Made by a program: the position numbers and the translations under genes
Shown here: positions 17,459 to 25,839 of the stretch, in pieces
How positions within the stretch are numbered: the first letter of the stretch is position 1
How the letters are laid out: each line of letters starts with the position of its first letter
The notes under the pieces: model-generated
The model's input: the letters and a program-made list of their open reading frames with translations, nothing else
What the model was told of the DNA's origin: nothing
Databases searched by the model: none
Assembly (NCBI GenBank): GCA_009779845.1
Contig: WRBE01000016.1
Coordinates: forward strand, 1 to 49,121
Reading direction: 5' to 3'
DNA: 49,121 nt
Source: Oscillospiraceae bacterium
Lineage (GTDB): Bacteria; Bacillota; Clostridia; Oscillospirales; Oscillospiraceae

Positions 17459-18700
17459 CTATCTAGCGTCGAGCATAGCGAGAAGTGTTTCTCTGTCTCT
17501 GCTCCTGCTTTGCGTAGCGAGGAACGGAGTGTCTTCGTCACATGCCGTATACTCCGCATCCAATGTCTCAAGGGAGGCAAGGATGGTTTCCAAGAAGGAA
17601 CGTGATGCGTATACAACCGTAAAGAGCTGCTCGTCTGCAAAGGTTATCCAGATTTCATTGTCGCCTATAATCCAGAAATAGTCATGCCAAGAGATACCCT
17701 CAAACATCTCATGCTCTGCGAGTGCAGGGGTGCCAAAGCGGGCCCTTGCATCGGCGCGAGTAGAAACAGTGGAGAATCCAGCAAAGTGGAAAGGTGCCCC
17801 AAATAGATGTACCGGCCAGACGTCAACGTAAACCACAATGCCGTTTTGCACCCAAACCTCAATAACGTGAGGAAACACAAAGTCAAGAATCGTGGCATCA
17901 AAGACAAAGTACTGGACGTGAGGTATTCCGGGCAACGTTCCAGACTCAACTAAAGTCCCAAGTTGGGGTTGAATTGCACTGAAGCTTTGACCCATAAACT
18001 GCCGGGCATTGACGGCCGGGGCGGGTAAAGCATTCGGCCCTCCAACGAACCGGGCTAAAATAGTAGCAGCTTGCGCACGATTGGTGGCACCGCCCGGTAC
18101 AATTGTGGTGGCAGTTTCGCCTGTGATTAAGCCGTGATAGTTGGCCCAAGTCAACCCATCTACAGCCCATTCTTGAATGCGACCTCTGTCAGCAAACTGC
18201 GCCCACTGCGCCCCTTGGCGAACGGTTGTATCTATGGTTGTCATGTTTTGTGCATAGCGGAACAGTAAGGTGGCAAAAGACTGTCTGTCCACGTTACGCA
18301 TGGGAGCAAAACGCCCATTGTCACCCTCGGTGATATCGTTGGCATACGCCCAAGCGATATAGGGGGCATACCATTGGCCGGGGGCCACGTCACGGAACGG
18401 GGTATCTCTAGAATCTGTGGCGTTCGCCGGTCTGCCGTGATGGATGCGGAACAGCGTTGTTACCACCATGGCACGGCTAAAGGCCATGTTAGGCTGGAAA
18501 CGGGTGGATGAGGTTCCTCCCATGATCCCGGTTATGGCGACATATTCAACCGCATTGAAAAACCAGTTGCCGATTCCGACATCGTTAAACCGAGCTTGTA
18601 GCGGCTCTGGGCCCGCCCCCAAGGCGGTGCCACCCAGTGCGCCGACGAGCAGGCAGATTGCCAGCAGGGCACTGATCCATCTTGTACGTTGTTTGTTCAT
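17459..18700 (-). CDS. SLH-domain surface protein with unrecognised C-terminal domain
   Basis: A 413-residue secreted protein. Its signal peptide covers about 1-28 (MNKQRTRWISALLAICLLVG). Three SLH domains come first (about 37-230): FNDVGIGNWFFNAVEYV, FRDVAPGQWYAPYIAWAY and FADRGRIQEWAVDGLTWANY. The C-terminal region (about 235-413) is unrecognised. It contains aromatic-rich beta strands (VQYFVFDATILDFVFP, IVVYVDVWPVHLFG) and a likely helical tail. N-terminal SLH placement is opposite to the other three SLH proteins here, where the domains are C-terminal. AAGGAG precedes the ATG. The gene is monocistronic. Confidence 0.85.
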   Translation of the reverse strand: MNKQRTRWISALLAICLLVGALGGTALGAGPEPLQARFNDVGIGNWFFNAVEYVAITGIMGGTSSTRFQPNMAFSRAMVVTTLFRIHHGRPANATDSRDTPFRDVAPGQWYAPYIAWAYANDITEGDNGRFAPMRNVDRQSFATLLFRYAQNMTTIDTTVRQGAQWAQFADRGRIQEWAVDGLTWANYHGLITGETATTIVPGGATNRAQAATILARFVGGPNALPAPAVNARQFMGQSFSAIQPQLGTLVESGTLPGIPHVQYFVFDATILDFVFPHVIEVWVQNGIVVYVDVWPVHLFGAPFHFAGFSTVSTRADARARFGTPALAEHEMFEGISWHDYFWIIGDNEIWITFADEQLFTVVYASRSFLETILASLETLDAEYTACDEDTPFLATQSRSRDRETLLAMLDAR

Positions 18701-18747
18701 ATTGAGTAATTCTCCTTTTTGATTGTTTTTGCAAAACGCTATTTAAA

Positions 18748-18776
18748 AGCATACCATATTCCGAGCTTTTTCGCAA
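18748..18776 (-). promoter_or_regulatory. Promoter of the N-terminal-SLH protein gene
   Basis: On the minus strand, TTGCGA (18776-18771) is 17 bp from an extended -10, TGgTATGCT, whose hexamer covers 18753-18748. Confidence 0.55.
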
Positions 18777-18893
18777 TAGAAAATCCAAAAAAAACGAATA
18801 CCCGAGACGAAATCTAAACCACACATACTTGTCCCCTGATTCTCATAAGCATGTACCAAGCGCAAAAGACGCAAAAAAATGGGGTGACAAAAA

Positions 18894-21506
18894 ATGGACT
18901 GGTATTTACAAAGCGTGGGAGAGGTGCTGAAACAGCAAAAGTCCGACAGCGCAAAGGGGCTTGGCAAGCAGGAGGCAAACGCCCGTCTGATGCAGGTCGG
19001 CCCCAATCAATTAGAGGGCCGCCAGGGCCGCAGTCTGGCCCGGAAATTTGCCGAACAATTCTCAGACTTTATGGTACTTATCCTAGTTGCGGCGGCGGCC
19101 CTGTCTCTGGGCGCTTCTCTGTGGGAAGGGCGGGGGGACTTTCTCGACCCCATTATGATCATGGCAATCGTGGTGCTCAACGCTACTATGGGGGTGATAC
19201 AGGAGTCCAAGGCGGAACAGGCTATTTTGTCTCTGCAAGCACTCAGCGCACCCAAAACACGGGTCATCCGGGACGGGGCAGAGTTGGTGGTGGATTCTGA
19301 GACTGTTGTGCCCGGGGATGTGCTACTTTTTGAGACCGGGGATGCGGTGACGGCGGATGCACGGGTGGTAGAGAGTACCGCCCTGCGGGTAGAGGAATCC
19401 AGCCTCACCGGGGAAAGTGCGCCTGTGGACAAAGACGCTGCCGCCAAGATAAATGAAGGGGCACCCATCGGAGAGCGGCGAAATATGGTGTTTTCTGGTA
19501 GCACTGTGGTGGGGGGCCGGTGCCGTGTCGTAGCCGTAGAGACGGGCATGGCCACACAGGTGGGGAAGATTGCCGCCCTCATCGACCATGCAAAGCCGCC
19601 GGAAACCCCGCTTCAACGGCGGCTCGGTGCCACTGGGCGAACTATGGGGGTTTTTGCCATTGTTATCTGTTCGTTTATCTTTTTGCTGGGGATTATCCAG
19701 CGGACGGATTTATTGGATAGCTTTATGTTGTCTGTAAGCCTAGCGGTGGCGGCGGTGCCAGAGGGGTTGCCTGCCATTGTGACGATCGTGTTGGCTTTGG
19801 GTGTCCAGCGGATGGTGCGGCGGGGGGCCATTGTACGAAAACTTCCCGCAGTAGAGACCTTGGGGAGCGCCACGGTCATCTGCTCGGACAAGACAGGGAC
19901 ACTGACCCAGAACAAAATGACGGTGCAGGCTTGTGTGTTAGCCTCCGGCGGGTCGGACACGGGGCGGTTGTTGCGTTACGGGGCACTGTGTACCAATGTG
20001 CGGCTCACAAAACAAGGGCCAGTAGGAGACCCCACAGAGACGGCCATTGTAGCGGCGGCCATGAAACAAGGGGTGCGATTAGATGTTGAGCAAAGCCGCC
20101 ATCCCCGGATAAGCGAGGTGCCTTTTGATTCCGGGCGCAAGCGGATGAGCACGTTACACCAAGGGCCAAACGGCGGACTGCTTATTGTCAAAGGTGCGCC
20201 GGATGTGTTGCTTGACCTCTGTGACCGTTACGATGCGATTGGCGGAACACAGCCCCTCACAGCACATAAGCGGCAAGAACTATTAGGGCAAAATAACAAG
20301 ATGGCTGACCGGGCCTTGCGGGTTATCGCAGTGGCGTATCAGCAGACCGAGCTAACAGGCCGGACGCTTACGGAACATGCCGAGAACACACTGATTTTCC
20401 TCGGCCTCATCGCCATGCAAGACCCGCCTCGTATTGAGGCGAAGCAGGCGGTACAAACCTGTAAGCGGGCAGGCATCCGCCCGGTTATGATAACTGGTGA
20501 CCACCAGACCACAGCGGCGGCCATCGCCCAAGAACTTGGAATATTAGGCAGAGGGAAACATTCCGGCGTGTTGACCGGGCAAGACTTAGAGCGGATGACA
20601 GACCGTGAACTCCAGACAGCGGTTAGCCGTACCGCCGTATTTGCCCGTGTGTCGCCAGAGCACAAAAGCCGGGTGGTACAGGCCCTGCAAGCCGAGGGTG
20701 AGATTGTGGCCATGACCGGGGACGGGGTGAACGATGCCCCGGCCCTAAAAATCGCCGACATCGGTTGTGCCATGGGGAAAACCGGTACGGATGTGGCAAG
20801 GGATGCGTCTGACATGATTCTCACAGACGATAACTTCGCCACCATCGTCGCTGCCGTGCGAGAGGGGCGGGGCATTTATCAGAATATGCGGAAAACTGTC
20901 CATTTCTTACTATCTTGTAATGTGGGAGAGATTTTGACGATTCTGGTGGCCCTGTTTTTGGGGATGCCGGCACCGTTGTTGCCGATTCAACTGCTCTGGG
21001 TCAATTTGGTTACCGACTCGTTTCCGGCCTTGGCATTGGGTGCGGAGAAAGCGGATCGGGATATTATGGATCGGCCTCCGGTGAACCCGAAAAGCAGCAT
21101 GTTTTCCGGCGGATTGGGGATGGATATTCTCTTTGAGGGCCTTATGATTGGCGGCCTTGCCCTCTGGGCGTTTTTCCTCGGTATCCGGTGGGGGGATTAC
21201 ACCACAGGGCGGACATTTGCCTTTGCGGTGCTGGCCCTCAGCCAACTGTTCCACGCCTTCGGTGTGCGGAGCCGGGAGAGTTTGCTGCGGATTGGGGTGT
21301 GTTCCAACCGCAAGATTGTGCTGGCGTTTGTGCTGGGGGTTGTGATGCAAGTAACCGTCATCGGTCATCCCGCCTTGGCGGAGGTGTTCGGCGTGGTACC
21401 ATTGACACTCGAACAATGGCGCACCGTATTTTTACTGGCACCCATTCCGCTGGTGGTGATGGAGTTGACGAAGGTGTTGCGCCGGGGTGTTGGTGGCGGC
21501 GAGTAA
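18894..21506 (+). CDS. P-type Ca2+-transporting ATPase (P2 type)
   Basis: An 870-residue P-type ATPase of the SERCA/PMCA-like bacterial group. Motifs in order are the actuator loop SSLTGESAPV, PEGLP in M4, the phosphorylation site CSDKTGTLTQNKM, the nucleotide-binding KGAPDVLL, MITGDHQTTAAAIA, and MTGDGVNDAPALK. Cation-site helices match the SERCA pattern: SCNVGEILTIL in M5 (N and E ligands) and NLVTDSFPALALG in M6 (N and D ligands). It would export Ca2+ from the cytosol using ATP. The N-terminal cation-ATPase domain and C-terminal helices are complete. It is a single gene with GGGGTGA as ribosome site. Confidence 0.92.
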   Translation: MDWYLQSVGEVLKQQKSDSAKGLGKQEANARLMQVGPNQLEGRQGRSLARKFAEQFSDFMVLILVAAAALSLGASLWEGRGDFLDPIMIMAIVVLNATMGVIQESKAEQAILSLQALSAPKTRVIRDGAELVVDSETVVPGDVLLFETGDAVTADARVVESTALRVEESSLTGESAPVDKDAAAKINEGAPIGERRNMVFSGSTVVGGRCRVVAVETGMATQVGKIAALIDHAKPPETPLQRRLGATGRTMGVFAIVICSFIFLLGIIQRTDLLDSFMLSVSLAVAAVPEGLPAIVTIVLALGVQRMVRRGAIVRKLPAVETLGSATVICSDKTGTLTQNKMTVQACVLASGGSDTGRLLRYGALCTNVRLTKQGPVGDPTETAIVAAAMKQGVRLDVEQSRHPRISEVPFDSGRKRMSTLHQGPNGGLLIVKGAPDVLLDLCDRYDAIGGTQPLTAHKRQELLGQNNKMADRALRVIAVAYQQTELTGRTLTEHAENTLIFLGLIAMQDPPRIEAKQAVQTCKRAGIRPVMITGDHQTTAAAIAQELGILGRGKHSGVLTGQDLERMTDRELQTAVSRTAVFARVSPEHKSRVVQALQAEGEIVAMTGDGVNDAPALKIADIGCAMGKTGTDVARDASDMILTDDNFATIVAAVREGRGIYQNMRKTVHFLLSCNVGEILTILVALFLGMPAPLLPIQLLWVNLVTDSFPALALGAEKADRDIMDRPPVNPKSSMFSGGLGMDILFEGLMIGGLALWAFFLGIRWGDYTTGRTFAFAVLALSQLFHAFGVRSRESLLRIGVCSNRKIVLAFVLGVVMQVTVIGHPALAEVFGVVPLTLEQWRTVFLLAPIPLVVMELTKVLRRGVGGGE

Positions 21507-21523
21507 GGGTGAAGTTCATACGG

Positions 21524-21573
21524 AAGCGTCAAATAACCTCGCGCCTGTACAGGTATGGGTTTATTTGGCGCTT
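21524..21573 (+). terminator. Hairpin downstream of the Ca2+-ATPase gene
   Basis: Arms 21524-21536 and 21561-21573 pair over 13 bp with one G-U, and an inner CCTG/CAGG hairpin sits in the loop. There is no clear T-tract. It probably limits read-through into the Rrf2-CODH cluster. Confidence 0.5.
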
Positions 21574-21654
21574 GCTATGTCCGCCTTGATTTTCGAGTGC
21601 CTCAACGATACAAAAACACTTCTCCAACAAGCCATGGAGTTATCCAAACAAATT

Positions 21655-21689
21655 TTATCTTGACATAAATCATCAAGATAATGTATACT
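21655..21689 (+). promoter_or_regulatory. Rrf2 promoter with overlapping 9-bp inverted-repeat operator
   Basis: TTGACA (21660-21665) and TATACT (21684-21689) have an 18-bp spacer. A perfect inverted repeat, TTATCTTGA (21655-21663) / TCAAGATAA (21673-21681) with a nine-base gap, covers the -35 box and the spacer. This is the expected place for a repressor to block RNA polymerase. Autoregulation by the Rrf2 protein is the simplest reading. Confidence 0.75.
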
Positions 21690-21725
21690 GCTATACAAGA
21701 AGCATATAGAGCAGGAGTTGATGCT

Positions 21726-22142
21726 ATGTTATTGACAAAAGAATGTGACTATGGTGTACGCACCATCCGGGCACTCTCGAGTGGTGAAAAGAAAACGGTG
21801 GCGGATATTTGTGAGGTGGAGTGGGTTCCGGTTCCCTATGCCTATAAAATCTTAAAAAAGCTGGAACATGCAGGCCTCGTGCAAAGCTTGCGAGGGCGAG
21901 AGGGTGGTTATCAACTGACCCAATCACTGGATCAGTTCTCGCTCTATGATATTGTCGCTGCGATAGATAAGAACTTGCTTATATTTGAATGTCTAGGTGA
22001 CAATTCCCGTTGCCCTTTCCGACGTGGCGAGCAACCTTGTGCGATTCACGCTGAGTTCGAGCGGTTGCAAGCGGCACTGGTGGCAGAGTTGCAGGCCAAA
22101 ACAATGCAAGAAGTATTAAACGGGGGCAACGAACCCCTTTGA
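21726..22142 (+). CDS. Rrf2-family transcriptional regulator, probable Fe-S sensor
   Basis: A 138-residue Rrf2 protein. It has an N-terminal winged helix with the family motif VPYAYKILKKLEHAGLVQS followed by RGREGGYQL, then a dimer helix. Three cysteines, C89, C96 and C105 (C-x6-C-x8-C), match the position of the [Fe-S] ligands in IscR/NsrR/RirA-type sensors, with slightly wider spacing. It may sense Fe-S status, NO, redox or the substrate of the downstream enzymes. The start at 21726 is set by GGAG eight bases upstream. It is the first gene of the cooS cluster, and a small terminator-like hairpin lies between it and cooS. Confidence 0.9.
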   Translation: MLLTKECDYGVRTIRALSSGEKKTVADICEVEWVPVPYAYKILKKLEHAGLVQSLRGREGGYQLTQSLDQFSLYDIVAAIDKNLLIFECLGDNSRCPFRRGEQPCAIHAEFERLQAALVAELQAKTMQEVLNGGNEPL

Positions 22143-22149
22143 TGCAAAT

Positions 22150-22169
22150 AAACGGATCAGCCGTTTTTT
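22150..22169 (+). terminator. Terminator-like hairpin between the Rrf2 gene and cooS
   Basis: AAACGG (22150-22155), a five-base loop and CCGTTT (22161-22166) run directly into six T residues in total (22164-22169). No separate promoter is visible before cooS, so cooS expression probably depends on read-through of this weak terminator. Confidence 0.6.
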
Positions 22170-22195
22170 GATAAAAACAAAGTAGAGGAGAGGTT

Positions 22196-24085
22196 ATGAT
22201 GACCAAACGATTTAGCTGTTCAACCTGTCAGAGCGCAGACAAGCCATTGGGGCAATTTATTGCGGATTTGCCCATAGAAACCTCGTTCCACCGAGTAGAG
22301 GCCCAAGAGGTCAAGTGTGAGTTTGGCCTAGAGGGCGTCTGCTGTCGCTTGTGTGCCAACGGCCCGTGCCGCATTACGCCGGATTCTCCGCGGGGGATCT
22401 GCGGTGCGGATGCGGACACCATGGTTACGCGCAATTTCCTGCGGGCCGTGTCCGCCGGTTCTGGGTGCTATATCCACATCGTGGAAAATACCGCTTGGAA
22501 CCTGAAAAACACTGCCCTTGCAAAAGGTACGCTAAAAGGGCGAAACGCCTTAGAGCGGCTTTGCGACATGTTTGAGGTCACCGGTGCCGATGTCTATGAG
22601 AAAGCTGTCAATGTGGCGGAGGCGGTTTTGGCCGACCTGTACAAGCCCGCCTTTGAGCGGATGGAGCTGACCAAGAAACTGGCCTATGCCCCCCGGTATC
22701 GGCGGTGGGAAGAGCTAGGCATCCTGCCGGGCGGTGCCAAGTCGGAGGTATTTTCCGGCACGGTCAAAAGTTCTACCAACTTAAATTCTGACCCTGTGGA
22801 TATGTTACTGCACTGTCTACGCCTCGGTATCTCTACGGGGCTATATGGCCTGACCTTGACCAATCTGCTCAACGATGTCATGTTAGGCGAGCCGGAGATT
22901 CGCCTTGCTCCTGTGGGGTTCCGGGTCATTGATCCCGATTACATTAACATCATGATTACAGGGCACCAGCACTCTATGATTACAGCCCTGCAAGACCGCT
23001 TGATAGAGGCGGATGTGATTCAAAAAGCCAAAGCCGTTGGCGCAAAAGGCTTTAAGCTGGTGGGCTGTACCTGTGTGGGCCAAGACTTGCAGTTGCGGGG
23101 TGCGCATTATACAGAAATCTTTGACGGCCACGGCGGCAATAATTTCACCAGTGAAGCCATCCTTGCCACCGGTGCCATTGACGCTGTGTTGACCGACTTT
23201 AACTGTACTCTGCCCGGCATTGAGCCTATTTGTGACGGGTTGCAAATTAAGCAAATCTGCCTAGACTCCGTAGCCAAAAAAGCCAATGCAGAGCTAATCG
23301 ACTTCTCCTTTGATGTGCGTACTGCCGCCACCGAGCGCATATTAGACGATATCATTGCGGCCTATGTTGCACGGAGAGGCGAAGTACCCTTAAATCTACT
23401 CCCGGAGCATGGCAATGACAATACCCTCACAGGTCTCAGCGAAGGGTCTCTCAAAGCATTTTTAGGCGATACGTGGCAGCCGTTGATTGACCTGATTGCA
23501 GGCGGTCAAATTAAGGGCCTCGCCGCTGTGGTGGGTTGCTCGAACTTGGTTTCTGGCGGTCACGATGTGCTTACCGTGGAGTTGACCAAAGAATTGATTG
23601 CCAAGGATATCCTAGTCCTCTCGGCGGGTTGTTCCTCCGGTGGGTTGGAAAATTGCGGTCTCATGTCACCGGACGCGGCAGAGCTTGCCGGGCCGAAACT
23701 GAAGGCCATCTGCCAACAACTGGGCATCCCCCCTGTGCTAAACTTTGGCCCCTGCCTCGCCATTGGGCGGTTAGAGATTGTGGCGACAGAAATTGCCGCC
23801 GCATTAGGCGTTGACCTACCTCAACTGCCCCTCGTACTGTCCGCACCCCAGTGGTTAGAAGAGCAAGCCTTGGCCGATGGTGCGTTCGGTCTTGCGTTGG
23901 GTCTGCCGCTGCATTTAGGGTTACCACCCTTTGTTACAGGCAGCCCCATTGCCGTACAAGTACTCTGTGAGGACATGAAAACCCTCACAGGCGGGCATGT
24001 GTTAATCAACGGTGACGCTATCGAGTCTGCCATTTTGTTGGAGGACATCATCCTGCAAAAGCGCAAGGCATTGGGCCTTTCATAA
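22196..24085 (+). CDS. cooS: Divergent Ni-CODH (CooS)-like protein with altered catalytic residues
   Basis: A 629-residue CooS homologue. The cluster B/D cysteines are present at C41, C49, C50, C53, C58 and C69 (KCEFGLEGVCCRLCANGPCRI region). All six C-cluster ligands align with Carboxydothermus CODH-II (numbering from memory): H257, C293, C337, C448, C479 and C520. The catalytic acid lysine (CODH-II K563) is Q557 in PQWLEEQALADG, at the exact 37-residue spacing from C520. The gate residue I567 is D561. The proton-relay histidines (93, 96, 99, 102) are Y92, I95, N98 and W101. An extra N-terminal CSTC (C8, C11) is present. CODHs interconvert CO and CO2 at a Ni-Fe-S centre; with these changes this protein may have another substrate. 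It is followed by cooF and a flavoprotein gene. ATG 22199 is an equally possible start. Confidence 0.88.
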   Translation: MMTKRFSCSTCQSADKPLGQFIADLPIETSFHRVEAQEVKCEFGLEGVCCRLCANGPCRITPDSPRGICGADADTMVTRNFLRAVSAGSGCYIHIVENTAWNLKNTALAKGTLKGRNALERLCDMFEVTGADVYEKAVNVAEAVLADLYKPAFERMELTKKLAYAPRYRRWEELGILPGGAKSEVFSGTVKSSTNLNSDPVDMLLHCLRLGISTGLYGLTLTNLLNDVMLGEPEIRLAPVGFRVIDPDYINIMITGHQHSMITALQDRLIEADVIQKAKAVGAKGFKLVGCTCVGQDLQLRGAHYTEIFDGHGGNNFTSEAILATGAIDAVLTDFNCTLPGIEPICDGLQIKQICLDSVAKKANAELIDFSFDVRTAATERILDDIIAAYVARRGEVPLNLLPEHGNDNTLTGLSEGSLKAFLGDTWQPLIDLIAGGQIKGLAAVVGCSNLVSGGHDVLTVELTKELIAKDILVLSAGCSSGGLENCGLMSPDAAELAGPKLKAICQQLGIPPVLNFGPCLAIGRLEIVATEIAAALGVDLPQLPLVLSAPQWLEEQALADGAFGLALGLPLHLGLPPFVTGSPIAVQVLCEDMKTLTGGHVLINGDAIESAILLEDIILQKRKALGLS

Positions 24086-24097
24086 GGGGGCGGCGTT

Positions 24098-24535
24098 ATG
24101 AGAAGAATCCTTATTGAGGCGGACAAATGCAAAGGCTGTAAAAATTGCAGTGTGGCATGTATGAAAGCCCATGTGCCAGAGGGTACCGTGTTTTCCTTAT
24201 CCGACCCGCAATTTGAGTCCCGTAACACAATTTTGTTGGACAGCGAAGAGAAGTGTCGGCCTCTGTTTTGCCGTCACTGTGACAAACCCGCCTGTGTAAA
24301 TTCTTGCATGAGCGGTGCGCTGGTGAAAAATCCGGATGGCCACGTCTTGTATGACCGTGACAAATGCGCCCAGTGTTTCATGTGCGTCATGAACTGCCCC
24401 TTCGGGGTGCTCAAGCCAGACCGGGCCACAGGCACTTACGTGGTTAAGTGCGACTTCTGTGCCCTGCACGGGGGCGAGCCAAGTTGCGTGAAAAATTGCC
24501 CCACAGAAGCCATTTATGTGAAGGAGGTGGAGTGA
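24098..24535 (+). CDS. cooF: CooF-like four-cluster ferredoxin
   Basis: A 145-residue DmsB/HycB/CooF-type iron-sulfur protein with four Cys groups for [4Fe-4S] clusters: CKGCKNCSVAC (11-21), CRPLFCRHCDKPAC with C70, CAQCFMCVMNC (about 90-100) and CDFCALHGGEPSC with a final CVKNC (about 117-133). CooF proteins carry electrons between CODH and a partner. Its gene sits 12 bases after cooS and is directly abutted by the flavoprotein gene, so the likely electron path is CooS-like protein, CooF, then FAD/NAD(P). The ribosome site is AAGGGGGCGG. Confidence 0.93.
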   Translation: MRRILIEADKCKGCKNCSVACMKAHVPEGTVFSLSDPQFESRNTILLDSEEKCRPLFCRHCDKPACVNSCMSGALVKNPDGHVLYDRDKCAQCFMCVMNCPFGVLKPDRATGTYVVKCDFCALHGGEPSCVKNCPTEAIYVKEVE

Positions 24536-25756
24536 ATGAAGCATGTCATTATCGGGTCGGGTGCCGCCGGCATCACAGCGGCAAAAGTATTGCGAGAGCA
24601 GTGTGAGAATGCTGAAATCGTCATTCTCTCCGCTGATGAAGCGGTATATTCCCGCTGTATGTTGCACCACTTTGTCAGTGGAGAGCGGCAGGTAGAGGAG
24701 CTGTCGTTTATCTCCGATGGTTTTTTTGCCGAGCATCGTATTCGGTTTTGCCCGAATGTCCAAGTGACGGGTATTGATACAGCCAGCCAATGTGTGCTGT
24801 TTGACGGCGGCAGTGAAACTTATGACCGATTGCTCATCGCCACCGGGTCGGAGAGCTTTTTCCCGCCCATTGACGGACTAAGCGGCACGAAACAAGTCTA
24901 TGGCCTGCGAGATTTGTCTGACGCTCGCGCCATCCGGGAACAGGCCAAACGAGCAGAGCATATCGTCGTCATTGGTGCCGGGTTAGTGGGGTTAGACGCC
25001 GCTTATGGGCTAGTCAAGATGGGCAAAGCACCCACGGTGGTAGATTTTGCCGAGACCATCCTCTCCGCCAACCTAGATGCCCACGCCGCCGCCACCTATC
25101 AGGCCAAGTTTGAAGAGGCGGGCTGTAGGTTTTATCTGGATCGAAAGGTTACCGAGGTGGTTCGTGACGGAGCCGGTAACGTGTCCGCAGTTACGTTGGA
25201 TAGCGGCGACACCTTGCCCTGCGACCTCTTAATCGTGGCTGTGGGTGTACGTCCCATGATCGGGTTTTTGCAAGACAGCGGTATTGCTTGCGGTCGGGGT
25301 GTCATGGTCAACGATCACCTTGCCACCAACGTCCCCGGCATTTATGCCGCAGGGGATGCCGCAGGGCTTTCGGAAAGCTGGCCCAGTGCGATTTTACAAG
25401 GCGAAGTTGCCGCAATGAACATGAGTGGCACCAAAACCACACAACAGGATACGTTCTCGGCAAAGAACACAGTACATTTCTTCGGCATCCCGGCCCTGTC
25501 CGCAGGTCGGCTTGTCGCTGGCCCTGGGGATGTGGAAGATTGCCGTGAGGATCGCAACCGCTATCAAAAAGTCATCACACATGACGGGGTACCTGTGGGG
25601 GTGATTCTCCAAGGTGATATTTCCCGCAGTGGGTTTTGGCAGTATTTAATCAAGAACAAAATCGATGTCACGAATATACCAAAGTCGATTTGGAATGTCT
25701 CGTTTGCCGACTCGTATGGACTGGATGAGAACGGCGAGTATCAGTGGGACGTGTAG
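24536..25756 (+). CDS. FAD/NAD(P)-dependent oxidoreductase (FNOR) of the CODH cluster
   Basis: A 406-residue pyridine nucleotide-disulfide-type flavoprotein. The FAD dinucleotide fold is IGSGAAGITAAKVL (6-19), the NAD(P) fold is VVIGAGLVGLDAAYGL (about 143-158), and the FAD-ribityl motif is GIYAAGDAAG (about 270-280). A cysteine at C41 (YSRCMLHHF) lies where NADH oxidases and CoA-disulfide reductases keep their redox cysteine; related rubredoxin/NirB-type reductases usually have Pro there. CODH-CooF-FNOR gene trios are known in other anaerobes, where the FNOR is thought to link CO oxidation to NAD(P)H. The ATG follows the cooF stop with no gap. An intrinsic terminator ends the cluster. Confidence 0.9.
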   Translation: MKHVIIGSGAAGITAAKVLREQCENAEIVILSADEAVYSRCMLHHFVSGERQVEELSFISDGFFAEHRIRFCPNVQVTGIDTASQCVLFDGGSETYDRLLIATGSESFFPPIDGLSGTKQVYGLRDLSDARAIREQAKRAEHIVVIGAGLVGLDAAYGLVKMGKAPTVVDFAETILSANLDAHAAATYQAKFEEAGCRFYLDRKVTEVVRDGAGNVSAVTLDSGDTLPCDLLIVAVGVRPMIGFLQDSGIACGRGVMVNDHLATNVPGIYAAGDAAGLSESWPSAILQGEVAAMNMSGTKTTQQDTFSAKNTVHFFGIPALSAGRLVAGPGDVEDCREDRNRYQKVITHDGVPVGVILQGDISRSGFWQYLIKNKIDVTNIPKSIWNVSFADSYGLDENGEYQWDV

Positions 25757-25786
25757 GTAGTTTGTTTTGTGTTTGACTTAAATAAG

Positions 25787-25818
25787 CAGAAGCAGCCGAT
25801 TTGGGCTGCTTTTGTTTT
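25787..25818 (+). terminator. Intrinsic terminator of the cooS cluster
   Basis: AAGCAGCC (25790-25797) / GGCTGCTT (25804-25811), extended by imperfect pairing to 25787, is followed by TTTTGTTTT. This is a typical rho-independent terminator. Confidence 0.85.
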
Positions 25819-25839
25819 ACAGTGGTATCGACCATATAA

